A stretch of DNA of 51,141 bases. Origin: Ruminococcus sp. Its GTDB lineage: Bacteria > Bacillota > Clostridia > Oscillospirales > Ruminococcaceae. Shown here piece after piece: positions 15,202-22,252 of this stretch (position 1 is the stretch's first letter; every line of letters starts with the position of its first letter). The notes beneath the pieces are model-generated. The model saw only the letters and a program-made list of their open reading frames with translations. It was not told the DNA's origin and did not search any database. The translations under genes were made by a program, and so were the position numbers. The DNA is taken from assembly GCA_017397925.1 (NCBI GenBank), contig JAFQHO010000080.1:1-51141 (forward strand), in the 5' to 3' direction.

Positions 15202-15936
15202 TTATCTGCAATATTTCTGTATTGCAGCCCTCATAAACTCGGCTGTTCCTTTGCCGTATCTGTCGATATTGGCTTTGAAGCGTCCATCGGCGGTATACAT
15301 CGCACCAAGTCCTGCAAGAATTTCCTTTGTGCAGGTGTAGAAATTGTCCGTGATATAAGCCTGCCACTTTTTCACAAGTGCCTGTGCTTCCTCGCTTTCA
15401 GGATTATTTCCGCCAGTCATACATCCTGCAAATTCTGCAATAAGAGCGTCCATACCGTCGTTAAGTTCATTCTGCTTTTCTGCTGAATAAGCCTTTGCGG
15501 AATATTCCTTGTATGCGGCAGTATCGCCCCACTTTTCCCTTGCTTCCTTTGCATAGCTGTCACGCTGCTCCTCAAATTCGCTGTTGTCAAATACATTCAT
15601 AGTGAAATTTTCTCCTTTCATTACACTGTCAAGAGCCATAATCAGCCGTTCAAGACGCTCTTTTTTCAGCGTAAGCAGATGCTTTTGCTCTTTTAGTGCT
15701 TTCTGCTTATCGTAATTATGAGAGGACAGAATTGCATAAATATCTTTAAGCGAAAAATCCAGCTCACGATAAAACAAAATCTCCTGCATACGCTCCAAAG
15801 AATGTTCATCATAAAAGCGGTAGCCGTTTTGTTCGTCAACAAAAGATGGCTTTAACAGTTTGATTTCATCATAATAGTGCAGTGTGCGCACACTGACACC
15901 TGTAAGCTCTGCAAATTCTTTTATGTGCATTTTCAT
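15202..15936 (-). CDS. MerR-family regulator with TipAS-like drug-binding domain
   Basis: Residues 1-70 are the MerR DNA-binding domain (IKEFAELTGVSVRTLHYYDE, then NGYRFYDEHSLERMQEI). A coiled coil follows (about 75-110), then a TipAS domain (about 125-245) with SYAKEAREKWGDTAAYKEY and FTCTKEILAGLGAMY-like patterns. The TipAS domain binds thiopeptide and other hydrophobic antibiotics in Streptomyces TipA. Start at ATG 15936 because GGGAGG precedes it and the upstream codons are not MerR-like. Its own promoter has the 19-bp spacer typical of MerR-activated promoters, with a dyad in it. It is divergent from the two-component system at 16085. Possible role: sensing an antimicrobial and activating itself. 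Confidence 0.92.
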   Translation of the reverse strand: MKMHIKEFAELTGVSVRTLHYYDEIKLLKPSFVDEQNGYRFYDEHSLERMQEILFYRELDFSLKDIYAILSSHNYDKQKALKEQKHLLTLKKERLERLIMALDSVMKGENFTMNVFDNSEFEEQRDSYAKEAREKWGDTAAYKEYSAKAYSAEKQNELNDGMDALIAEFAGCMTGGNNPESEEAQALVKKWQAYITDNFYTCTKEILAGLGAMYTADGRFKANIDRYGKGTAEFMRAAIQKYCR

Positions 15937-15957
15937 TATATCGCCTCCCTGATTATA

Positions 15958-15988
15958 ATTATACACTATGACGTTACGTGAATGTCAA
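15958..15988 (-). promoter_or_regulatory. MerR-type promoter with 19-bp spacer and dyad
   Basis: On the minus strand: TTGACA (15983-15988), 19-bp spacer, TATAAT (15958-15963). The dyad TGAC-x-TT...AA-x-GTCA spans the -35 and spacer. Both -35 and -10 match consensus, but the long spacer would keep it weak until a MerR protein twists it. Confidence 0.8.
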
Positions 15989-16026
15989 GTGTTTTTCTGA
16001 AAATTTTTAGGTCAATGTAAATACTC

Positions 16027-16055
16027 TTGTAATAAAAAAGTATTTATGATATAAT
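16027..16055 (+). promoter_or_regulatory. Promoter of the two-component operon
   Basis: TTGTAA (16027-16032), 17-bp spacer, TATAAT (16050-16055), followed by AGGAGG before the ATG at 16085. Confidence 0.7.
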
Positions 16056-16084
16056 TAATGAAACAATCTTAGGAGGAAACGAAC

Positions 16085-16768
16085 ATGAAAGAAATTCTCA
16101 TTATTGACGATGACACGGATTTATCCTTTATTATATCAGAAATGCTGGAAAGCTACGGTTATTCCGTTACAACAGCCGAAAACGGCGAGGAGGCTTTTGA
16201 CCTGCTTTCAAAGCATACATATCACCTTATTCTCCTTGACATAAATCTTCCCGATACAACGGGGCTTGAATTATGCAGGGAACTTCGCAGAGTGTCGCAG
16301 ATACCTGTTATTTTTGCAAGTGCAAGGACAAGTGAAAGCGACCGCATTACAGGCTTTGATATCGGCGGTGACGACTATCTGCCCAAACCATACTCAATGA
16401 AAGAACTCCTTTCAAGAGTAAACGCTTTAATTCGGCGTACCTACGGATTTTCTGCACAGGAAAAGGTTATCTCTTTCGGCAGTATCAGCGTAAATATTAC
16501 TTCACGCTCCGTAACAAAAGACGGTATACCCGTTTCTCTTTCCCTGCGTGAATTTGATTTGCTTGCATATCTCTGTGAGCATATGAACAATGCTGTTGCA
16601 AAGGAAAAACTTTTATCCGAAGTGTGGGGAGCATTTTCAACAGTTGAACCGTCAACGCTGACGGTACATATACGCTGGCTTCGTGAAAAACTGGAAGAAA
16701 ACCCTGCACAGCCAAAATACATCAAGACTGTATACAAAGTCGGTTATATGCTGGAGGTAAAAGAATGA
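16085..16768 (+). CDS. OmpR/PhoB-family response regulator
   Basis: Receiver domain (1-120) with the acidic pair DDD near residue 8, phosphorylatable Asp in LILLDINLPD, the switch Ser/Thr region FASART and Lys in YLPKPYS. The C-terminal winged helix (about 130-227) has VSLSLREFDLLAYLCEH and STLTVHIRWLREKLEENP. It is a DNA-binding output for the kinase encoded next, overlapping it by four bases (ATGA). With the ABC genes behind, it fits the Bce/Van-like antimicrobial-response arrangement, in which the regulator controls the transporter. Confidence 0.95.
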   Translation: MKEILIIDDDTDLSFIISEMLESYGYSVTTAENGEEAFDLLSKHTYHLILLDINLPDTTGLELCRELRRVSQIPVIFASARTSESDRITGFDIGGDDYLPKPYSMKELLSRVNALIRRTYGFSAQEKVISFGSISVNITSRSVTKDGIPVSLSLREFDLLAYLCEHMNNAVAKEKLLSEVWGAFSTVEPSTLTVHIRWLREKLEENPAQPKYIKTVYKVGYMLEVKE

Positions 16769-17889
16769 AACGATACCTTTTAACAGCCGCTATAGTATTT
16801 ACAAGTTTGCTTGCCGTTATTACAGCCTGTCTTTGTAATGTGGCAGACAAGCCCTCTGAAATTGATTTCGGCAGCTATATTGTTGCAGCAAACGAAATTG
16901 AACAGCTTATTGCAAACGGTGATACGGCTGCAGCGGAAATTCGTGCAAACGAACTTAAAATTGCTTTATCTGAATATACTCCTGACGACAATAAAAGTAC
17001 CCCTTTTCTTTGGATAAATTTCGGTGTATGTGCAGTTTTTATTTCTTCTGTTTTTATGTATATATGGTTTGCAATTCTACGCCCCTTTAAGAAGCTGACA
17101 GCCTTTGCGGAGCGTATTGCAGGCGGAGATTTTGACCTGCCGCTTAATTATGAGCGTACAAATTATTTTGGTAAATTTACGTGGGCATTTGATTGTATGC
17201 GTCGTGAAATTTCCTCGGCACGTGCCTGCGAAAAAGAGGCAATCGAAAACAACAAAATTGTTATCGCTTCACTTTCCCATGATATAAAAACTCCCGTTTC
17301 GTCAATTCGAGCCTACGCTGAGGGACTTGAAGCCGGTATGGACGCTACTCCCGAAAAGCGTGCAAAATATCTAAGCGTTATTATGCGTAAATGCGATGAA
17401 GTCGCGGCACTTACAAACGATATGCTTTTACACTCGATTTCTGATCTTGAGAAACTGAAAATGAATCCCACGAAATTTGAGCTTTGCGGATTTATTAAAG
17501 ATACTTTGTCGGAAATTTCAGCACGGAATAATATCCGCCTTAATCTTGCCCCACAATTAATTGAAGTAAATGTTGACAGAAGCAGGCTTACACAGGTTTT
17601 TGAAAATATCGTAAGCAATGTGGCAAAATATGCAAAAACCGATGTTGAAATTTCCGCCGCCAAGACAGAAAAGGGTGCGGAAATTGTTTTCCGCGACTTC
17701 GGCAAGGGTATTCCTGACGAGGAAATCCCATTCATCTTTGACAAATTCTATCGCGGCAGTCATACGGAAAAGGAAAACGGTGCAGGCTTAGGCTTATACA
17801 TCGTGAAATATGTTGTAACACAATCGGGAGGAAACGTCTATGCTGAAAATCTTCCTGACGGATTTCAGATAAAAATAATTTTGCCTTAA
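16765..17889 (+). CDS. Membrane sensor histidine kinase
   Basis: Two transmembrane helices (about 5-25 and 82-106) enclose a roughly 55-residue extracellular loop. A HAMP-like segment follows, then the dimerisation helix with phosphoacceptor His in SLSHDIKTPVSSIRAY and an HATPase_c domain (N box FENIVSNVAKYA, DFGKGIPDEE, GAGLGLYIVK). The short extracellular region suggests membrane or transporter-mediated sensing. It overlaps the response regulator by four bases and is followed 65 bp later by an ABC transporter. Confidence 0.94.
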   Translation: MKRYLLTAAIVFTSLLAVITACLCNVADKPSEIDFGSYIVAANEIEQLIANGDTAAAEIRANELKIALSEYTPDDNKSTPFLWINFGVCAVFISSVFMYIWFAILRPFKKLTAFAERIAGGDFDLPLNYERTNYFGKFTWAFDCMRREISSARACEKEAIENNKIVIASLSHDIKTPVSSIRAYAEGLEAGMDATPEKRAKYLSVIMRKCDEVAALTNDMLLHSISDLEKLKMNPTKFELCGFIKDTLSEISARNNIRLNLAPQLIEVNVDRSRLTQVFENIVSNVAKYAKTDVEISAAKTEKGAEIVFRDFGKGIPDEEIPFIFDKFYRGSHTEKENGAGLGLYIVKYVVTQSGGNVYAENLPDGFQIKIILP

Positions 17890-17954
17890 GGACTTCTTAA
17901 TATCTTTTGCTGTAAAATGAGAACATCAACAAAACAGTAGAAAGGTGTATTATA

Positions 17955-18716
17955 ATGAAAAAAACGATTTTATCCGCAAAGGGACTTTGCAAAAGCTTTG
18001 CACACAACGGTGTGCAAAATCACATTTTAACAAACCTTGATATTGAGATTTACGAGGGCGATTTCACCATAGTAATGGGTGCGTCCGGTTCAGGTAAGTC
18101 TACTCTGCTCTACGCTTTAAGCGGTATGGACAAAGCAACAGGCGGCTCAGTTAATTATGACGGAAAGGATATTGTCAAGCTTTCCGAAAAAAAGCTTGCC
18201 GCACTCCGCCACAGTGATTTCGGCTTCATTTTCCAGCAGATACACCTTGTAAGCAATCTCAACCTTTTTGAAAATATTGCTGTTCCCGGATACTTGAATA
18301 AATCCGTTTCTGCTGATGAAGTCAACAAGCGTACTGATGAGCTTCTTGAAAAAATGGGTATATCCAATATTAAAACCCAGCTCCCCTCTCAATGTTCGGG
18401 CGGTGAACAGCAGAGATGTGCCATTGCACGTGCAGTAATAAACAACCCCAAGCTCCTTTTTGCCGATGAACCTACAGGCGCTCTCAACAGAAAAAATACA
18501 ACTGAGGTACTGAACCTGCTTACCGATTTAAATGTCGGCGGTCAGAGCATTTTAATGGTCACTCACGACAGCCGTGCAGCACTCCGTGGAAACAGAATTA
18601 TCTATATCGCAGATGGTGCAGTTATCGGCAGACTTGACCTTGCCCCATACTCTCCCGAAAATGAAAAAAGCCGTGAAGCACAGGTAAATGCTTGGCTTAA
18701 TTCAATGGAATGGTGA
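17955..18716 (+). CDS. ABC transporter ATP-binding protein (MacB/BceA type)
   Basis: Complete nucleotide-binding domain: Walker [12 protein letters not shown]-loop FIFQQIHLV, signature [14 protein letters not shown], Walker [12 protein letters not shown] and His switch VTHD. The LolD/BceA-like sequence pairs with the FtsX-type permease encoded next, whose frame overlaps or abuts the end of this gene. AAAGGTG is the ribosome site. Likely drives antimicrobial detoxification or signalling rather than import. Confidence 0.93.
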   Translation: MKKTILSAKGLCKSFAHNGVQNHILTNLDIEIYEGDFTIVMGASGSGKSTLLYALSGMDKATGGSVNYDGKDIVKLSEKKLAALRHSDFGFIFQQIHLVSNLNLFENIAVPGYLNKSVSADEVNKRTDELLEKMGISNIKTQLPSQCSGGEQQRCAIARAVINNPKLLFADEPTGALNRKNTTEVLNLLTDLNVGGQSILMVTHDSRAALRGNRIIYIADGAVIGRLDLAPYSPENEKSREAQVNAWLNSMEW

Positions 18717-18724
18717 GGTGCGGT

Positions 18725-21055
18725 ATGGAGATTTTAAAGCTTTTAATAGCTAATATAAAACACAAAAAAGGTGCATTCAAGAGCATTATTGCCCTTACAG
18801 CAATTATCGTATTTTCATTTGCGGCTACGGTAAGCAATAATGACAATCTAGACCGTTCCCTTGAGCGTTCCCACAGCTATGCAGATACACCTACATTTAC
18901 AGCCTTTGCAAATAAGCGGAATTTACAGGACAATATTGCGGAGGAAATTGCAAAGCACCCCGATGTTACAGACGTCACCGAAACAAAATGTATAATCACT
19001 GAAAATGCAAGGATTAAAGAACAGAAACTATCGCAGATATTCTTTTTATACAGAGAAACCGAGGATATTTACCGTGTATTCAATAAAAATTTCACAGCGT
19101 ATAATAATAATCCCGAACCACTTGAAAAAGGCGAAATCTATATTCCTTACGGCTTGAAAGCGGCTTCGAATATAGAAATCGGCTCTGTTATATCCTTTGG
19201 CTCAGAAGATAATCCCGAAAATTTTACGGTAAAGGGATTTGTGGAAGAACCTTTTGTTGGTGCAGCACCCATAGGCAAAAAACGTTTATTTATCAGTGAC
19301 AGCGACTTTGAAAGAATCTACGAAAATGCCGATGACCTTTATATCGGCAAGGCTGCTGATATAGGTGTAAATCTTACAGAGGACGCCGACTATATAATCG
19401 TAAAAGAAGAAATAAACGATATGTGCGGTCTTATCAGCAGCTCTATAATCTCAATATCAAAAGCTGAAACTATACAATCCACAAAAATTTTTTCCGAATT
19501 CGGCTCAAAAATTCTCCTTGCCTTTCTTACCCTTCTTATCATAATAGTAATTATTTCAATGCGTCACAGCATTTCAACCTCAATCGAAATGGAATACATA
19601 AACCTTGGAATACTTAAAGCGCAGGGCTTTACTTCGGGTAAAATCCGCCTTGTATATGTACTCCAGTATCTTATTGCTGAAATAATCGGCTCTATAATCG
19701 GTCTTGTTATTTCTATCCCTGCATTAAAGGGGCTGGGTATACTTTTTCAGCATATTACAGGACTTCTTACCGCTACGGATATGTCTTTTCTGAAATGCGG
19801 CATAATGGCTGCGGCTCTTATTGCTATAACAATGATTTTCGTTGTGCTTTCAACAGCAAAGGCAGCTAAAATCTCCCCTGTCCGTGCAATTTCGGGAGGC
19901 AAATCCGAAATCCACTTCGACAGCAGGCTGAATATTCCCGTAAAAGCTAAGCCTCTCTCCTTGTTTATCGGCTTGCGTCAGTTCACTTCCCGTCTCAGAA
20001 GCTATGGCGGCTCGGTCTTAATCGTGGCTTTGCTCGTGTATTTTATGATGACAATAGCTGTACTGTCACAAAAGCTCACCTCTGATGTATTTGAGGAAGG
20101 CTCTTTAAATCCCAATATCACCGTTTATATGACAAAGGATTTCGATATTGATAATATGAATGAGGTTGAACAGGCGGTGCTTGATGTTGACCCCGATGCA
20201 AAAACAATTTTCACTTTAAATAAATACGTAATGGCAGACGGAATTGAAATTGCCTGCTCCTCCTACAATCGTCCCGATGATATGCATAAGCCTATTGACG
20301 GAAGAATGCCCATTTATGACAATGAGGTTGCTGTTACGGAAATATCAGCAGATATTTTCGGCAAAGACATAGGAGATACCATAACAATTAGCAGCGGAAA
20401 CGCAGAAGAATTTATAATTACAGGCACTTATCAAGGTTTTAACGACTTGGGAAAAACAATCCTTATTACCGCTGAGGGACTCAATAAAATAGATAAGTCA
20501 AAGCCGTTATTTATAGCAGAACTTTCCGATATAAGCCTGTTAAATGAAGCGGAAAAGGCACTTAATAATAAATTCGGCGGTGTAATCAAAAAATTAGAAA
20601 CAACTACAGAAGAAAATTCAAATGAAGGATTAATTGAACTTATTGATTTTATCTTCAATATTCTTTTGATAGTAGTTTATGCTATTTCCATTATCTTCTC
20701 TGCGGTTGTAATAAGTATGATTTGCAGCAAATCCTTTATTAAAGAACGCACCGACATCGGCATTTTCAAGGCAATGGGCTTTACTGCAAGTACACTTCGT
20801 ACACAGTTTGCCTTCCGCTTTATGATTATTGCGGCAATCGGCTCTTGTCTTGGCGGAATAGCTTCGTTTTTCCTCACCTCACCGCTGCTTGTGACTCTTT
20901 TAAGAATGGCAGGACTTACACAGCTTGACGCAGATATAAACTTTTTTACATTTATAGTTCCTGCCGCAGCAATATCTTTAAGCTTCTTCATTTTCGCTTA
21001 TATTGCCGCAAGGAAACTAAATACGGTTGAGATAAGGGAGCTTATTTCAGAATAA
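18725..21055 (+). CDS. FtsX-type ABC transporter permease
   Basis: About 776 residues with two FtsX modules. An N-terminal helix precedes a large extracellular domain (about 45-255). Three helices (about 262-375) end with KAAKISPVRAISGGKS, and the second module ends with RKLNTVEIRELIS. This ten-helix plan is that of MacB/Bce-like permeases, although the large domains are in both halves rather than only between helices 7 and 8 as in BceB. Start at ATG 18725 after GAGGTG. The stop is followed at once by copy B of the 90-base repeat. Confidence 0.9.
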   Translation: MEILKLLIANIKHKKGAFKSIIALTAIIVFSFAATVSNNDNLDRSLERSHSYADTPTFTAFANKRNLQDNIAEEIAKHPDVTDVTETKCIITENARIKEQKLSQIFFLYRETEDIYRVFNKNFTAYNNNPEPLEKGEIYIPYGLKAASNIEIGSVISFGSEDNPENFTVKGFVEEPFVGAAPIGKKRLFISDSDFERIYENADDLYIGKAADIGVNLTEDADYIIVKEEINDMCGLISSSIISISKAETIQSTKIFSEFGSKILLAFLTLLIIIVIISMRHSISTSIEMEYINLGILKAQGFTSGKIRLVYVLQYLIAEIIGSIIGLVISIPALKGLGILFQHITGLLTATDMSFLKCGIMAAALIAITMIFVVLSTAKAAKISPVRAISGGKSEIHFDSRLNIPVKAKPLSLFIGLRQFTSRLRSYGGSVLIVALLVYFMMTIAVLSQKLTSDVFEEGSLNPNITVYMTKDFDIDNMNEVEQAVLDVDPDAKTIFTLNKYVMADGIEIACSSYNRPDDMHKPIDGRMPIYDNEVAVTEISADIFGKDIGDTITISSGNAEEFIITGTYQGFNDLGKTILITAEGLNKIDKSKPLFIAELSDISLLNEAEKALNNKFGGVIKKLETTTEENSNEGLIELIDFIFNILLIVVYAISIIFSAVVISMICSKSFIKERTDIGIFKAMGFTASTLRTQFAFRFMIIAAIGSCLGGIASFFLTSPLLVTLLRMAGLTQLDADINFFTFIVPAAAISLSFFIFAYIAARKLNTVEIRELISE

Positions 21056-21062
21056 ACAATAA

Positions 21063-21152
21063 TTATAGCAAACGACAAAATATTTTGGCGTTTGCTATTT
21101 GCCGATCCGCACGGAGCAAACTTTAGTTTGCGGATGTGCGAGGCACTTTAAA
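21063..21152. repeat. 90-base structured repeat, copy B
   Basis: Same sequence as 4486-4575 and 32100-32190 apart from a few bases. It sits directly after the permease stop and may act as its 3' end. Confidence 0.85.
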
Positions 21153-21162
21153 TCTTTAATTA

Positions 21163-21243
21163 TAGTGAATGTCAAATTATATTTGACGTTCACTATAATA
21201 AAAAAACGAGCAGTATCACTTAATTGCGGTACTGCTCGTTTTG
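21163..21243. terminator. Two hairpins between convergent genes
   Basis: TATAGTGAATGTCAAAT and its near complement ATTTGACGTTCACTATA form a long AT-rich hairpin (21163-21199). AAAACGAGCAGTA/TACTGCTCGTTTT (21206-21241) is a classical bidirectional terminator between the permease and cyclase genes. Confidence 0.8.
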
Positions 21244-21254
21244 GCATATGCATA

Positions 21255-21857
21255 TCAATTACAAAAATCATCTATCAACACAGCTCTGCACGGCGAACCG
21301 TCCGCATCTGATAAATTCAGCGGTGCAGCATTTAAAAAGTAAATGCCCTCTGAAACCTCTGCCAGACGAATGCCTTCCAGCAGAACAACATCTGCTGTCA
21401 GGAGTATCAAATGCACTTCCATAGGAGCGTTTTCAGGACCGACAGTCTGGGATTCATTCCCAAGAAGTAAAATTTCCGCAGAGACAAATACTTTTGCAGC
21501 TTCCGCAGAAACCTCTGCATCACCCTTTATGAGGATTCTCTTTGCTGATTCGGGATTTTTTTCTTTTGCTTTTTCAATTATTTTTACAGCATCATCTCCC
21601 GTAATAACACCTTGATGTTCTGCCACATAAGCCATTCCTACAAACGACTCTAAAGCTATGTCGTCCACAGTTTTTCCGTCTTTAATAAAATGAAACGGTG
21701 CATCAATATGTGTGCCATTATGAGCACACATACTGAATTCTGTAAGATTGTACAAGCCGCCTTTTTCTATAGAATTAACAAGCTTCTTTTCAGGCACAGG
21801 ATCGCCTGGATATACCTTACAGTTGAAAACTTCCTGTGAAATATCATAAATATTCAT
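21255..21857 (-). CDS. Cyclase/kynurenine formamidase-like metal hydrolase
   Basis: A cyclase-family (PF04199) enzyme. The metal-binding motif HNGTHIDAPFHF (residues about 46-57) is complete, and the N-terminal MNIYDISQEVFNCKVYPGDP has the usual D-x-S and P-G-D-P. Members hydrolyse N-formylkynurenine, isatin or related amides, or act in polyketide pathways; 200 residues is normal. No kynurenine-pathway genes lie nearby, so the substrate is unknown. GGAGA precedes the ATG. It is a single-gene unit. Confidence 0.9.
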   Translation of the reverse strand: MNIYDISQEVFNCKVYPGDPVPEKKLVNSIEKGGLYNLTEFSMCAHNGTHIDAPFHFIKDGKTVDDIALESFVGMAYVAEHQGVITGDDAVKIIEKAKEKNPESAKRILIKGDAEVSAEAAKVFVSAEILLLGNESQTVGPENAPMEVHLILLTADVVLLEGIRLAEVSEGIYFLNAAPLNLSDADGSPCRAVLIDDFCN

Positions 21858-21956
21858 TTTTTATTCTCCACTAAATTCAAATTATAATCGCTGTTTCAAG
21901 TGCGATGTATTATTTATTATCCATAACCTTACTATCAGTTATCATTTCATTATTTC

Positions 21957-22120
21957 TTATCTTCTTATACACGGTCATTCTCATTGTAATACCAATCCCT
22001 AAAATGCCATTAGATTTGTCTACTGTTGTTTCAGGGATTGGTATAAAAACCAAATTGACAAATGGTTTTCTCCAAAACCAAAACACGAGGGAATTCAAGC
22101 TGTGAGTGAGATCTTTAGAG
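21957..22120 (-). pseudogene. Ghost of a MATE gene with its interior replaced
   Basis: Bases 21957-21989 match the last codons of the MATE gene (522-554) with one mismatch. Bases 22071-22120 match the region at and upstream of its start (1896-1945). Between them is a 56-bp element with perfect 12-bp inverted ends. The body of the gene is missing. The rest of 21858-22252 holds no gene. Confidence 0.6.
21989..22044. mobile_element. 56-bp element with 12-bp terminal inverted repeats
   Basis: ATACCAATCCCT (21989-22000) and AGGGATTGGTAT (22033-22044) are perfect complements. The right 43 bases recur exactly at 101-143, and weaker right ends occur at 2794-2826 and 13396-13429. Small size and inverted ends suggest a MITE-like or internally deleted element; no transposase is present. 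Confidence 0.5.
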
Positions 22121-22216
22121 AACCCCACAATTAATTATGGCATATACTTCCCACTTTTCAACGAATATTCTATTGATTTCACACACAAGAATTATTAATT
22201 AACCTTGTTTAATATA

Positions 22217-22243
22217 ACAACTGCCGCCTTAATAGGCGGCAGT
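22217..22243 (-). terminator. Terminator of the P-type ATPase gene
   Basis: ACTGCCGCCT/AGGCGGCAGT stem ending about ten bases beyond the ATPase stop on the minus strand. Confidence 0.8.
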
Positions 22244-22252
22244 ACAGTCTGA

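Noticed and set aside
21910-22128. 72-codon minus-strand frame
   Set aside because: It spans the MATE ghost and the 56-bp element; the MATE-like residues are a leftover, not a new gene.
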